Below, one piece after another: positions 1 through 8,990 of a stretch of 64,000 bases of DNA. Each line of letters starts with the position of its first letter. Position 1 is the stretch's first letter. This stretch comes from Pseudomonas grandcourensis (lineage in GTDB: Bacteria; Pseudomonadota; Gammaproteobacteria; Pseudomonadales; Pseudomonadaceae), in NCBI RefSeq assembly GCF_039909015.1, contig NZ_CP150919.1:5432501-5496500 (forward strand), given 5' to 3'. The notes beneath the pieces were generated by a model, which had not been told where the DNA came from, did no database searches, and worked only from the letters and a program-made list of their open reading frames with translations. The translations under genes and the position numbers were made by a program.

Positions 1-549
1 GGCCTTGAGCTTGTCACCGGCGGCATAGAATTCTTCGAGGGTAGTCGGGGCTTTTTCGATCCCGGCTTTCTTGAACACCTCCGGGTTGATCCACAGCCAG
101 TTGACGCGGTGGATGTTCACCGGCACGGCGACGTAGTCACCTTCGTACTTCACGGTGTCGGAGACTTTCTTCGACAGCAGGCCATCCCAGTTTTCGGACT
201 TGGATACTTCTTTCAACGCATCGGTGCTGAGCAGGCCAGTGCTGCCCCACTCCTGGATGTCCGGACCTTTGATCTGTGCAACGCCCGGCGGGTTGCCGGC
301 TACGGCGCGACTCTTGAGTACGGTCATGGCCGTGGAACCGCCACCACCGGCGACTGCGCCGTCCTTCCAGGTGAAGCCGTCTTTTTCGACTTGAGCCTTC
401 AGGACATCGACCGCTGCTTTTTCACCGCCGGAAGTCCACCAGTGAACGACTTCAACGGAACCTTTGGATTCGGCAGCCAGGACACTGAGAGGGAGTGCAG
501 ACAGGGAAGCGAGAGAAATGACAGTAGCGAGGCGAGAAATCGCATTCAT
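1..549 (-). CDS. gtsA: Glucose/mannose ABC transporter periplasmic sugar-binding protein (partial, N-terminal 183 codons)
   Basis: Periplasmic solute-binding component of a CUT1-family sugar ABC importer, very likely the glucose transporter of Pseudomonas. Only the N-terminal part lies in the window; the C-terminus runs off the left edge. The start [20 protein letters not shown] is a typical Sec signal peptide ending near LSVLAA, followed by a mature region ([16 protein letters not shown]) typical of family 1 extracellular binding proteins that carry a WWTSG signature. The ATG is preceded by AAAGGTG. The next genes upstream on the same strand are an epimerase and the GtrS/GltR regulators, the usual neighbourhood of gtsABCD. 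Membrane components are expected to the left of position 1. Confidence 0.88.
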   Translation of the reverse strand, partial: MNAISRLATVISLASLSALPLSVLAAESKGSVEVVHWWTSGGEKAAVDVLKAQVEKDGFTWKDGAVAGGGGSTAMTVLKSRAVAGNPPGVAQIKGPDIQEWGSTGLLSTDALKEVSKSENWDGLLSKKVSDTVKYEGDYVAVPVNIHRVNWLWINPEVFKKAGIEKAPTTLEEFYAAGDKLKA

Positions 550-614
550 CTAGGAGCACCTTTCTTGTTGTTATGCATGCAAGTCTGTTGCTTGCGCTGC
601 ATAGGATTCTAAAC

Positions 615-628
615 AGGGGATATCCCCT
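615..628. promoter_or_regulatory. Perfect 14-bp palindrome upstream of gtsA
   Basis: AGGGGATATCCCCT is a perfect palindrome 66 bases upstream of the gtsA start codon, between gtsA and the epimerase gene. It could be a regulator-binding site (the neighbouring response regulator GltR is an obvious candidate) or part of a promoter. The assignment to a protein is inference only. Confidence 0.35.
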
Positions 629-666
629 CGCAGGTAACGAAGGGATGCGCGAATGTCACCGCATGG

Positions 667-1926
667 TTACATAGAACCGCTCTGGGACAACTGCGCCAGC
701 GCCGTGGCCATGCTCGGCGCCAGCGTCAGGCGCGGAATCAGCACGGCTTGCCAGGCGTGGTAAAGGTCAGGTTTGCCGGGCCAGATATCGGCACTCGGGC
801 GGTTCAGCGGGTCGAGTTCGTGATGCCAGCTGCCATCGCAACGGTCGATGAAATGACTGTCACAGAATTCCCAGAACAGTCGGTACCAGTGTTCGTACTG
901 AGCCTCCCCGGTGCGCTTGAGCAAGGCACTGGCGGCGGCGCTGGCTTCGCAATGGGTCCAGTGCAGGCGATGGCGGACCACCGCTTTATTGTTCCAGTCC
1001 AGGGTGTAGACAATGCCCGGCGCGCCATCGACGTCCCAGCCGTGGAGGCAATTTTGCTCGAACAGTTTTTGCGCGTCGGTGACCAGCCAGCCCGGTGTGA
1101 GCATCCCGGCCTTCACCCGCGACGCCTCGAGGTGCAGCAACAGGCGCGCCCACTCGAAACCATGGCCCGGGGTGGTGCCGTAGGGGCGGAAGCCGTCGGC
1201 CGGATTGTCGCGGTTGTAGTCGCGCAGCGGTTGCCAGCCGCGGTCGAAATGCTCGATCACCAGGTAATCGTTGGCAGCGGCGTGACCATGGATCACCCGC
1301 TCGACAATTCGTTGGGCACGGCTCAGCCAGCGGCTGTCATCGGTGACATCGGCCAGGGCGAGGAAGGCTTCGGTGGCGTGCATGTTGCTGTTGGCGCCCC
1401 GGTACGCCTCCTCTTCGCTCCAGTCGCGATTGAAAGACTCGCGCATCGCGCCTTCTTCTTCGCTCCAGAAATAAGTGTCGATGATATCGATCGCATCATC
1501 GAGCAAGGCTTGCGCTCCGGGGCGCTGCGCGACCACCGCGGAGCTCGCGGCCAGCGCGACGAAAGCGTGCAGGTAGGCATTCTTGTCGGTGTTGCCGTCG
1601 CGATGTTCGGCAGTCGCGAACCAGCCGCCATGCAGCGCGTCGCGCAACGGCCCGCGCAGGGCGGCAACCCCGTGATCGACCAGCCCGGCAAAACCCGGCA
1701 AGCCCTGAATGTGGGCCATGGCGAAGCTGTGGGTCATGCGCGCGGTGTTCATGGTCTGGGCTTGCGCATCAGGCGGGAGGCGGCCTTTTTCATCGAGGTT
1801 GCCAAAGCCTTCAGGCAGCTTCGAAGCCTTGGCGAAGGCCAGCAGGCGCGAGCCTTCGGTGGCGAGCCATTGCTGATGGGCAGGTGCGCTCAGCCAACTG
1901 CTGAAGACCGGTTGGAAGGTGTCCAT
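667..1926 (-). CDS. AGE-family epimerase/isomerase (N-acylglucosamine 2-epimerase-like sugar isomerase)
   Basis: A 419-residue protein of the N-acylglucosamine 2-epimerase / mannose isomerase superfamily, an (alpha/alpha)6-barrel fold that interconverts aldoses and ketoses or 2-epimers. Family-like segments include RMTHSFAMAH, DHGVAALRGPLRD, ESFNRDW, NSNMHATEAFLAL, PGHGFEWARLLLHLE and WPGKPDLYHAWQA, with the conserved Arg and His residues of the barrel centre. The ATG follows an AAAAAAGG Shine-Dalgarno. It lies between gtsA and the GtrS/GltR genes, so a role in feeding imported mannose or a related hexose into catabolism is plausible. The exact substrate (mannose, glucose, N-acylated sugar) cannot be told from sequence alone. 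Confidence 0.85.
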   Translation of the reverse strand: MDTFQPVFSSWLSAPAHQQWLATEGSRLLAFAKASKLPEGFGNLDEKGRLPPDAQAQTMNTARMTHSFAMAHIQGLPGFAGLVDHGVAALRGPLRDALHGGWFATAEHRDGNTDKNAYLHAFVALAASSAVVAQRPGAQALLDDAIDIIDTYFWSEEEGAMRESFNRDWSEEEAYRGANSNMHATEAFLALADVTDDSRWLSRAQRIVERVIHGHAAANDYLVIEHFDRGWQPLRDYNRDNPADGFRPYGTTPGHGFEWARLLLHLEASRVKAGMLTPGWLVTDAQKLFEQNCLHGWDVDGAPGIVYTLDWNNKAVVRHRLHWTHCEASAAASALLKRTGEAQYEHWYRLFWEFCDSHFIDRCDGSWHHELDPLNRPSADIWPGKPDLYHAWQAVLIPRLTLAPSMATALAQLSQSGSM

Positions 1927-2058
1927 GGCGTACCTTTTTTGTTGTTATGACTGTGGGGCAGCATAAACAACGGACGAAGGTCGGCTTGTAACGAAGGGGG
2001 TGGGTTGTGTCACTGCCTTGTGACATTTCCGAATTGAGTGATTTTTTGTGGCGAGGTG

Positions 2059-3528
2059 TCAATCCACTGAACGGGGCAACTGCAGGGTCACCCGCAATCC
2101 GCCTTCACGCAAATTCTGCAAGCTGACCTCACCGCCATGGCTATGGGCAATGTTGCGGGCAATCCCCAGCCCCAGGCCATAACCCTGCTGCTGCCCGGCC
2201 AGGCGGAAGTGCGGTTCGAACACCTGCTCCAGCCGCTGCTCCGGCACGCCCGGCCCTTCATCATCGACATGCAGGATGAACGCGCTTTCGTCGTCATCGA
2301 TGTGCAGGTGCGCGTTCTGCCCGTACTTCAACGCATTGTCGATCAGGTTGCCGATGCAGCGCTTGAGCGCCAGTGGTTTGCCCGGGTACGCCGCCAGCGC
2401 CCGTCCCTGTTGGGTCACGCGACCGTTGCCGTTGGGGGCCAGGTACGGCTCCACCAGGCAATCGAGCACATGGTTGAGGTCCACCGGCTCGATGTTCTCG
2501 TGGATGTCGGTGTCTTTCACGCATTGCAGCGCACCCTTGACCAGCAATTCGAGCTCGTCCAGATCGCGCCCGAACTTGGCTTGCAGTGTTTCGTCTTCGA
2601 GCAACTCGACCCGCAGGCGCAGGCGGGTGATCGGCGTGCGCAGGTCGTGGGAAATGGCGCTGAACAACTGGCTGCGCTCGGTCAGGTAACGGCTGATGCG
2701 CTCGCGCATGGTGTTGAAGGCGCGCCCGACCTCGACCACTTCGCTGCCGCCGCCCTCGGCCACCGGTTCCACGTCGGCCCCCAGCGACAGGTCCCGCGCC
2801 GCCCGCGCCAGGCGCTTGAGCGGACGACTCTGCCAGTGCACCAGCAGGCCGATGAACAACAGCAAAAAGCTGCTGGTCAGGACGATGAACCACACCTGTT
2901 GCGCCGGCAGGCCCTGCTCTTCAAGACTGGTGTAGGGCTCGGGCAACAGCGAGGCGATGTACAGCCATTCGCCCGGCGCCATCTGGATCTGCGTGACCAG
3001 CACCGGCGGATTCACCGGTTCCAGAGTCAGCGCGTAGTGCGCCCAGGAGCGTGGCAACTCATCGAGCTTCAGGCCGCCATTGAAGATGCGCAGGTCTTCC
3101 GGGCTGACGAAGGTCACCGAGATGTCCGTGTCCTGACCAAGGGACTGGCGCAGCACTTCGTCCACCGCCTTGAGCACCGCCTCTTTGCGCGGGGTGATGG
3201 GCAGCACTTCCATGCCCAGGGGCTTGTCGTTGAGCGTCACCACGAACCGGGTGCCGCCCATGCTGCGCAACTGGTCGAGCACCAAGGGTCGAAACGCCAC
3301 CGGTAACGAACGGAAATAACTGACGCTGGCGGTCATTGAATGGGCCAGGCTGCGGGCGCTGGTGACCAGGCCCTCGAGCTGGGTGGCACGCAGTTGCGAC
3401 ACCCAGATCACGCTCGACAATGTCTGGGCGAACAGCACCGCCAGCAGGGTCAACAGCAACATTCGCCCGAGCAACGAACGCGGCATCGGCACCTTGGTGG
3501 CGAGCTTGCGCAACGTCTCAGTGACCAT
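2059..3528 (-). CDS. gtrS: Sensor histidine kinase GtrS/GltS-type (glucose/2-ketogluconate response)
   Basis: EnvZ/OmpR-type membrane histidine kinase of 489 residues. Order: N-terminal TM (about 20-40), periplasmic sensor region, second TM around 215-235 (FIVLTSSFLLLFIGLLV), HAMP linker, dimerisation box AISHDLRTPITRLRLR with the phospho-accepting His near 294, then a HATPase domain with N box (NLIDNALKYG) and G boxes (DEGPGVP, GYGLGLGIA). I chose the ATG at 3528 over a longer in-frame start at 3570 because the longer form adds 14 low-plausibility residues; the chosen ATG overlaps the response-regulator stop by 11 bases, indicating coupled translation. In P. aeruginosa the homologous GtrS/GltR pair controls glucose uptake genes, which fits the neighbours here. 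Confidence 0.88.
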   Translation of the reverse strand: MVTETLRKLATKVPMPRSLLGRMLLLTLLAVLFAQTLSSVIWVSQLRATQLEGLVTSARSLAHSMTASVSYFRSLPVAFRPLVLDQLRSMGGTRFVVTLNDKPLGMEVLPITPRKEAVLKAVDEVLRQSLGQDTDISVTFVSPEDLRIFNGGLKLDELPRSWAHYALTLEPVNPPVLVTQIQMAPGEWLYIASLLPEPYTSLEEQGLPAQQVWFIVLTSSFLLLFIGLLVHWQSRPLKRLARAARDLSLGADVEPVAEGGGSEVVEVGRAFNTMRERISRYLTERSQLFSAISHDLRTPITRLRLRVELLEDETLQAKFGRDLDELELLVKGALQCVKDTDIHENIEPVDLNHVLDCLVEPYLAPNGNGRVTQQGRALAAYPGKPLALKRCIGNLIDNALKYGQNAHLHIDDDESAFILHVDDEGPGVPEQRLEQVFEPHFRLAGQQQGYGLGLGIARNIAHSHGGEVSLQNLREGGLRVTLQLPRSVD

Positions 3529-4249
3529 TACTGGCAACCACGTTGGCTGCCAGTTGGTAGCCGCTGCCACGCACGGTGCGGATCAGTCGCGGCGGTTTCT
3601 CGGTGTCACGCAGGCGCTGGCGCAACCGGCTGACCGCCATGTCGACGATGCGATCCAGGGGCATCAGTTCACGGCCGCGGGTGGCATTGCCGATGGTGTC
3701 GCGGTCGAGGATTTCCTGCGGATGATCGAGGAACAGCTTGAGCAGCGCAAAGTCGGCACCCGAGAGAATCACCTCTTCGCCGTCGATGTGAAACAACCGA
3801 TGGCTGACCATGTCCAGCCGCCAGTCATCGAAGGCCAGCACCTCTCCGCCACTGCGCTCCTGACCGAACTGCGCGCGGCGCAGCAACGCCTTGATCCGTG
3901 CCTGCAATTCCCGTGGGCTGAAGGGCTTGCCGAGGTAATCGTCGGCGCCCAGCTCCAGGCCGATGACGCGATCGGCTTCGTCGGAACTGGCGGTGAGCAT
4001 GATGATCGGCACCTGCGCCTGGCGTGGATGCTGGCGAATCCAGCGGCACAGGCTGAAGCCGTCTTCGTCGGGCAGCATCACATCAAGGATCACCAGATCA
4101 CTCGGCGCCTCGTTCAGCGCCTGGCGAAAGCCGGCACCGTCGGGCGTGGTACGTACCTGGAAACCGGCACGGGTCAGGTAGGTATCCAGCAACTCGCGTA
4201 TCTCTTGATCGTCATCGACCAACAAAATCGACTTGTTGACTGAGCTCAC
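3518..4249 (-). CDS. gltR: OmpR-family response regulator GltR
   Basis: Two-domain response regulator of 243 residues: receiver domain with the acidic cluster DDD at 12-14, phospho-acceptor Asp56 (VILDVMLP), conserved Thr (IIMLTAS) and Lys (LGKPFSP), followed by an OmpR/PhoB winged-helix DNA-binding domain with the typical segments EVILSGADFALLKLFL and IRTVRGSGYQL. The start is GTG at 4249; no better ATG lies in frame nearby. It overlaps the start of the kinase gene and sits downstream of edd-glk on the same strand, as in the P. putida edd-glk-gltR-gltS arrangement. A REP pair separates it from glk, so it may be transcribed with glk or from its own promoter. Confidence 0.9.
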   Translation of the reverse strand: MSSVNKSILLVDDDQEIRELLDTYLTRAGFQVRTTPDGAGFRQALNEAPSDLVILDVMLPDEDGFSLCRWIRQHPRQAQVPIIMLTASSDEADRVIGLELGADDYLGKPFSPRELQARIKALLRRAQFGQERSGGEVLAFDDWRLDMVSHRLFHIDGEEVILSGADFALLKLFLDHPQEILDRDTIGNATRGRELMPLDRIVDMAVSRLRQRLRDTEKPPRLIRTVRGSGYQLAANVVASNGH

Positions 4250-4323
4250 GGGGCGGCGTCCTTGATATTGGAATTGGGCGGATTATGCCTGATGCACCAT
4301 TTTTACAAACACCACAAAACCAC

Positions 4324-4414
4324 TGTAGGAGTGAGCCTGCTCGCGATTACGGTTTCACATTCAACATTTCTGTCGACTGACACACCGTCCATCGCGAGCA
4401 GGCTCGCTCCTACA
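4324..4414. repeat. REP element pair (family A, GAGCGAGCCTGCTCGCGA core)
   Basis: Two inverted copies of the Pseudomonas REP motif (TGTAGGAGTGAGCCTGCTCG and its reverse complement) flank about 40 bases of spacer between gltR and glk. Each copy contains its own short palindrome. Such pairs are dispersed, intergenic and can fold into large hairpins. Confidence 0.85.
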
Positions 4415-4426
4415 AGTAATCGGGTT

Positions 4427-5386
4427 TCAAGCCGGGAGAGATTGTTCCAAAGCCACACCCGCACCCATCAACCCCGAATACGGCGCCGTCACCAGCCACA
4501 CCGGAATCCCCTTGAAGTAATCGCTCATGCAACCCTTGTCGGCGAAGCACCGGGCGAAACCGCTTTCGAGGAAGAAATCGGCAAACCGCGGAATCACCCC
4601 GCCAACGATGTACACGCCACCGCGTCCGCCAGTGGTCAGTACGTTGTTGCCGGCCACGCGACCGAGCCAGCAGCAGAACTGCTCAAGCACTTCCACGGCA
4701 ATCGGGTCGCCCGCCAGCCCGGCAGCGGTAATCGCTTCCGGCGTGTCGAGCACCGGCGTGTGCCCGTCCACCGCGCAGATCGCCCGGTAGACGCGGGGCA
4801 AGCCGCCACCGCTCAGGGCTGTTTCTGCACTGACATGGCCAATTTCGTTGAAGATGTGCTGCCAGAGTTGGGTTTCACGCGGACTGCTCAACGGCAGATC
4901 GACGTGACCGCCCTCTCCCGGCAACGCGGCGAAACGGCCCTCGCCCAGATCGAGCAAGGTGCCGACGCCCAGGCCAGTGCCCGGGCCAATCACCACCGCC
5001 GGGCGCAGCGGCTCCGGCGTGCCTTCGCAGACCACGCGGAATTCGCCGGGCTGCAAACGGGTCATGCCCAGGGCCATGGCCGAGAAATCGTTGACCAGCA
5101 GCAACTGATCCACTTGCAAGGCCTGGCAAAAGCCCTTGCGGCTCAAGCGCCAGTGATTGTTGGTGAACTTGAATTCGTCGCCGCTCACGGGACCGGCCAC
5201 CGACAGGCAAACCGAGCCAATTGAACCTGGCGCCAGACCGAGCCCGCTCAGGTAGAGACTTATCGCCTCCTCCGGGCTGGCATGGTCGGCCGTCGCCAGC
5301 ACCTGGACGCTTTCTAGTTGCTGGTTTTTCCACAACGCGAAACGTGCGTTGGTCCCACCGATGTCACCGACCAAAGCCAGTTTCAA
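4427..5386 (-). CDS. glk: Glucokinase
   Basis: Phosphorylates glucose to glucose 6-phosphate in the cytoplasm, feeding the Entner-Doudoroff route. The 319-residue protein starts [18 protein letters not shown], with the phosphate-1 ATP-binding motif GDIGGTN at 7-13; it also has [11 protein letters not shown] (catalytic Asp), [11 protein letters not shown] and the glucose-binding GEGGHVDLP segment, all typical of the bacterial Glk family and of normal length. The start codon is TTG, embedded in TTGA where the last three bases are the edd stop codon, so edd and glk are translationally coupled. The gene is expected to be co-regulated with edd from the HexR-controlled promoter upstream of edd. Confidence 0.94.
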   Translation of the reverse strand: MKLALVGDIGGTNARFALWKNQQLESVQVLATADHASPEEAISLYLSGLGLAPGSIGSVCLSVAGPVSGDEFKFTNNHWRLSRKGFCQALQVDQLLLVNDFSAMALGMTRLQPGEFRVVCEGTPEPLRPAVVIGPGTGLGVGTLLDLGEGRFAALPGEGGHVDLPLSSPRETQLWQHIFNEIGHVSAETALSGGGLPRVYRAICAVDGHTPVLDTPEAITAAGLAGDPIAVEVLEQFCCWLGRVAGNNVLTTGGRGGVYIVGGVIPRFADFFLESGFARCFADKGCMSDYFKGIPVWLVTAPYSGLMGAGVALEQSLPA

Positions 5387-7209
5387 TTAAGCGTCTCCAG
5401 GGCAGAAGTAAAGGCGCTGGCGCCCTGCTCCGCCGAGCTGAAGGCCATGCGCATGAAACCGAACAGCTCGCGACCGGTGCCGATGTTGTTGCCCAACAGG
5501 CATTTGGCCGGCGTGCGCGCTGCGAATTCTTCGGCGTCCACCTTAAGCTCCAGGGTGCCTTTGACGCCATCGACGCGGATGATATCGCCCTCTTGCACCC
5601 GCGCCAAAGCGCCACCGACATAAGCTTCGGGGCTGACATGAATGGCCGCCGGGATTTTTCCCGACGCGCCGGACATGCGCCCGTCGGTCACCAGCGCGAC
5701 TTTGAAGCCGCGATCCTGCAGCACGCCGAGGAACGGCGTCATCTTGTGCAGCTCCGGCATGCCGTTGGAGCGCGGGCCCTGGAAGCGCATCACCGCGACA
5801 AAATCCTTCTCCAGCAAACCGGCCTTGAACGCATCGGCCAGGTCCTGCTGATCCTGGAACACCATGGCCGGCGCTTCGACGATCTGGTTTTCCACGGCCA
5901 CGGCGGAGACTTTCATCACGCCACGACCGAGATTGCCTTCCATCACCCGCAGGCCACCTTCAGCCGAGAACGCACGGGCGACCGGACGCAGGATGCTTTC
6001 ATCGAGGCTGTCGGTCACGCCTTCGCGCCAGACCAGTTGGCCATTGTCGAGGAACGGCTCCTGGGTGTAGCGGCTCAGGCCGTGGCCCATCACGGTGTTG
6101 ACGTTTTCGTGGAGCAGCCCGGCTTCCAGCAGTTCGCGAATCAGGAACGACATGCCGCCCGCGGCCTGGAAGTGGTTGATGTCGGCTTTGCCGTTCGGGT
6201 ACACGTGGCTGAGGGTCGGCACGACTTCGGAGAGGTCGGCCATGTCCTGCCAGGTCAACTGAATGCCCGCCGCCATGGCGATGGCCGGCATGTGCAGGGT
6301 GTGGTTGGTCGAGCCGCCCGTAGCGTGCAGCGCGACAATCGAGTTGACCAGCGAACGCTCGTCGACGATTTCACCAATCGGGATGTAGTCACCGTTCTGC
6401 TTGGTCAGGCGCGTGACTTGGTGCGCGGCTTCGCGGGTCAAGGCGTCGCGCAACGGCGTGTTCGGGTTGACGAAGGACGCGCCCGGCAGGTGCAGGCCCA
6501 TGACTTCCATCAGCAACTGGTTGGTGTTGGCGGTGCCGTAGAAGGTGCAGGTGCCAGGGCTGTGGTAGGACTTCATTTCCGATTCCAGCAGCTCTTCGCG
6601 GGTCGCCTTGCCCTCGGCGTACTTCTGGCGCACGTCGGCTTTCTGCTTGTTGGAAATGCCCGACACCATCGGCCCGCCCGGCACGAAGATCATCGGCAGA
6701 TGGCCAAAGCGCAGCGCGCCCATCATCAGGCCCGGCACGATCTTGTCGCAGATGCCGAGCATCAGCGCGCCGTCGAACATGTTGTGAGACAGCGCCACGG
6801 CCGTGGACAACGCGATCACTTCGCGGCTCGGCAGGCTCAGTTCCATGCCCGGCTCGCCCTGGGTCACGCCATCGCACATGGCCGGGGTGCCACCGGCGAA
6901 CTGGCCGACGGAGCCGATCTCGCGCAGGGCCTTTTTGATCATCTCCGGGAAGACTTCGTACGGCTGGTGCGCCGAGAGCATGTCGTTATATGACGAAACT
7001 ATCGCGATGTTGGCGGAGTTCATCATCCGCAGGCTGTGCTTGTCATCGCTGCCGCAACCGGCCACGCCATGGGCGAAGTTGGCGCATTGCAGCTTGCCGC
7101 GCATCGGACCGTCGCTGGCTGCACCGCGAATCAATGCAAGGTAAGCCTCACGCGTGGCGCGGCTGCGGGCGATAAGCCGTTCGGTGACCTCAAGGACGCG
7201 GGGATGCAT
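5383..7209 (-). CDS. edd: 6-phosphogluconate dehydratase (Entner-Doudoroff)
   Basis: Converts 6-phosphogluconate to 2-keto-3-deoxy-6-phosphogluconate, the first committed Entner-Doudoroff step. The 608-residue protein has the IlvD/Edd family layout, with [18 protein letters not shown] and [13 protein letters not shown] near the N-terminus, cysteine-bearing segments typical of the [4Fe-4S] site ([23 protein letters not shown]), and the family signature [17 protein letters not shown] near the C-terminus. Length is as expected. It is first in an edd-glk unit, divergent from gap; a HexR-type operator lies 121 bases upstream of the start codon. The stop codon overlaps the glk start. Confidence 0.96.
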   Translation of the reverse strand: MHPRVLEVTERLIARSRATREAYLALIRGAASDGPMRGKLQCANFAHGVAGCGSDDKHSLRMMNSANIAIVSSYNDMLSAHQPYEVFPEMIKKALREIGSVGQFAGGTPAMCDGVTQGEPGMELSLPSREVIALSTAVALSHNMFDGALMLGICDKIVPGLMMGALRFGHLPMIFVPGGPMVSGISNKQKADVRQKYAEGKATREELLESEMKSYHSPGTCTFYGTANTNQLLMEVMGLHLPGASFVNPNTPLRDALTREAAHQVTRLTKQNGDYIPIGEIVDERSLVNSIVALHATGGSTNHTLHMPAIAMAAGIQLTWQDMADLSEVVPTLSHVYPNGKADINHFQAAGGMSFLIRELLEAGLLHENVNTVMGHGLSRYTQEPFLDNGQLVWREGVTDSLDESILRPVARAFSAEGGLRVMEGNLGRGVMKVSAVAVENQIVEAPAMVFQDQQDLADAFKAGLLEKDFVAVMRFQGPRSNGMPELHKMTPFLGVLQDRGFKVALVTDGRMSGASGKIPAAIHVSPEAYVGGALARVQEGDIIRVDGVKGTLELKVDAEEFAARTPAKCLLGNNIGTGRELFGFMRMAFSSAEQGASAFTSALETLN

Positions 7210-7329
7210 GTGTAGAACTCCAGGCTAACGGATGTGGCGACCTGATTGTCTATGCTGATCAAAGGCCGGTGTCGATGGGATGACAGACGGTTTTCTTGAT
7301 CGGTTGGACCAGTTGATTCAGGTCACTCG

Positions 7330-7344
7330 TTGTAGATTGAACAA
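7330..7344. promoter_or_regulatory. HexR-type operator (edd side)
   Basis: TTGTAGATTGAACAA matches the TTGT-N7-ACAA pattern recognised by HexR, the RpiR-family repressor released by 2-keto-3-deoxy-6-phosphogluconate in P. putida. It lies in the divergent edd/gap spacer on the edd side. The motif is seen; the regulator assignment relies on the known HexR control of edd and gap-1. Confidence 0.75.
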
Positions 7345-7391
7345 AATATTGCCATTAAAAAGGCTTGTTTTCTATTTTTTTGCGAATAATC

Positions 7392-7406
7392 TTGTAATTC
7401 CAACAA
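7392..7406. promoter_or_regulatory. HexR-type operator (gap side)
   Basis: TTGTAATTCCAACAA is a second TTGT-N7-ACAA match, ending 23 bases before the gap start codon. Together with the site at 7330-7344 it gives each of the two divergent transcription units its own operator copy, in line with separate control of edd and gap-1 by HexR. Confidence 0.75.
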
Positions 7407-7429
7407 CAAAACGACGGTAGCGCCGCACT

Positions 7430-8431
7430 ATGACTCTTCGAATCGCAATCAATGGTTTTGGCCGCATCGGCCGTAATGTCCTGCGCGCACTCTATACCCA
7501 GGGCTACCGTCAGGATCTGCAGATCGTCGCCATCAACGACCTGGGCGACAGCGCGATCAATGCTCATCTGCTCAAGTACGACACCGTTCACGGCACGTTC
7601 GATGCCGATGTCCAGCACGACCAGGAGAGCCTGACGGTCAACGGCGACCGCATTTCGGTCAGCGCCATCCGCAACCCGGCCGACCTGCCCTGGGCCGCGG
7701 AAAAGATTGACGTGGTGTTCGAATGCACCGGTCTGTTCACCGACCGGGCCAAGGCCGCCGCGCATATTACGGCGGGCGCGCGCAAAGTGATTATCTCGGC
7801 CCCGGCCAAAGGCGCCGACGCCACCGTCGTTTACGGGGTGAACCACGACATTCTGCGCCAATCGCACCAGATCATTTCCAATGCGTCGTGCACCACCAAC
7901 TGCCTGGCCCCGGTGGCCCAGGTGCTGCATCGCGAGCTGGGCATCGAAAGCGGCCTGATGACCACCATCCACGCCTACACCAACGATCAGCACCTGACCG
8001 ACGTCTATCACGTCGATCCGTACCGCGCCCGTTCGGCTACCCAGAACATGATCCCGAGCAAGACCGGTGCTGCTGAAGCGGTGGGGCTGGTGCTGCCGGA
8101 ACTGGCGGGCAAACTGACCGGCATGTCGGTGCGCGTACCGGTGATCAATGTGTCGCTGGTGGACCTGACGGTGCAGCTCAAGCGCGAAGCGTCGGCCGAT
8201 GAGGTCAATGCGCTGATGAAAGAAGCCAGCCAGCACTCGAAGATTCTTGGCTACAACACCCTGCCGCTGGTCTCCAGCGACTTCAACCACAACCCGCTGT
8301 CGTCGATCTTCGACGCCAACCACACCAAATCCAGCGGCAAGCTGCTCAAGGTGCTGGCGTGGTATGACAACGAATGGGGCTTCTCCAACCGCATGCTCGA
8401 TAACTGCCTGGCGCTGTGCAACGCCGAATAA
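7430..8431 (+). CDS. gap: Glyceraldehyde-3-phosphate dehydrogenase, type I
   Basis: Oxidises glyceraldehyde 3-phosphate to 1,3-bisphosphoglycerate with NAD+. The 333-residue protein has the Rossmann start [18 protein letters not shown] and the catalytic motif SNASCTTNC with Cys154, the nearby His in HAYTNDQ, and the C-terminal [12 protein letters not shown]. It is the gap-1-type enzyme located next to edd in pseudomonads, where it handles triose phosphate released by the Entner-Doudoroff aldolase. A HexR-type site sits directly upstream. mgsA follows after 17 bases and is probably co-transcribed. Confidence 0.96.
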   Translation: MTLRIAINGFGRIGRNVLRALYTQGYRQDLQIVAINDLGDSAINAHLLKYDTVHGTFDADVQHDQESLTVNGDRISVSAIRNPADLPWAAEKIDVVFECTGLFTDRAKAAAHITAGARKVIISAPAKGADATVVYGVNHDILRQSHQIISNASCTTNCLAPVAQVLHRELGIESGLMTTIHAYTNDQHLTDVYHVDPYRARSATQNMIPSKTGAAEAVGLVLPELAGKLTGMSVRVPVINVSLVDLTVQLKREASADEVNALMKEASQHSKILGYNTLPLVSSDFNHNPLSSIFDANHTKSSGKLLKVLAWYDNEWGFSNRMLDNCLALCNAE

Positions 8432-8448
8432 GCCCGGAGCAACTATCG

Positions 8449-8913
8449 ATGATCGGCATCAGCTTTACGCAAAAGACCATTGCGGCGCGCAAGCGTATCG
8501 CCCTGGTCGCCCATGACCACTGCAAGGTGTTCTTGCTGGACTGGGCCGAACGGCAAAAAGACAGGCTGGCCCGGCATGATCTGGTCGCCACCGGCACCAC
8601 GGGGTTGTTGTTGCAACAACGCCTCGACCTGCCGGTGCAAAGCATGATCAGTGGGCCGCTGGGCGGCGACCAACAGCTCGGCGCGCAAATCGCCGAGCAG
8701 CGGGTCGACATGCTGGTGTTTTTCTGGGACCCGTTCGAACCCCAGCCCCACGACCCGGACATCAAGGCATTGCTGCGGGTCGCGGCGGTGTGGAACATTC
8801 CGGTGGCGTGCAACGAATGCAGCGCCGACTATCTGCTCAGCAGTCCGCTGATGGATCAGGCGCACTCCCATCGGATTCCCGATTACGCCACCTATTTGCA
8901 GGGCCGCGCATAA
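8449..8913 (+). CDS. mgsA: Methylglyoxal synthase
   Basis: Converts dihydroxyacetone phosphate to methylglyoxal and phosphate, a bypass that relieves sugar-phosphate stress. The 154-residue protein carries the family signatures LVAHDHCK, ATGTTG and GPLGGDQQLGA with the phosphate-binding and catalytic Asp residues, and the DMLVFFWDPFEPQPHDPD segment. I took the ATG at 8449 because an in-frame start at 8416 would overlap the end of gap and add residues outside the family; GGAG precedes the chosen start. Its place directly after gap couples two enzymes that draw on triose phosphates. Confidence 0.92.
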   Translation: MIGISFTQKTIAARKRIALVAHDHCKVFLLDWAERQKDRLARHDLVATGTTGLLLQQRLDLPVQSMISGPLGGDQQLGAQIAEQRVDMLVFFWDPFEPQPHDPDIKALLRVAAVWNIPVACNECSADYLLSSPLMDQAHSHRIPDYATYLQGRA

Positions 8914-8940
8914 GGCTTCACAAATCAGTACTTGACCATT

Positions 8941-8971
8941 CGAGTAGATGATAAGCATTATCATCTACTCG
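8941..8971. promoter_or_regulatory. Fur-box-like perfect palindrome before the ECF sigma gene
   Basis: A perfect inverted repeat with 14-base arms (arm CGAGTAGATGATAA, 3-base centre) contains a core GATGATAAGCATTATCATC that resembles the 19-bp Fur consensus. It ends 19 bases before the GTG of the sigma-factor gene, a position suited to iron-dependent repression. Confidence 0.8.
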
Positions 8972-8990
8972 AAATGGATCAGGTTCCCCC

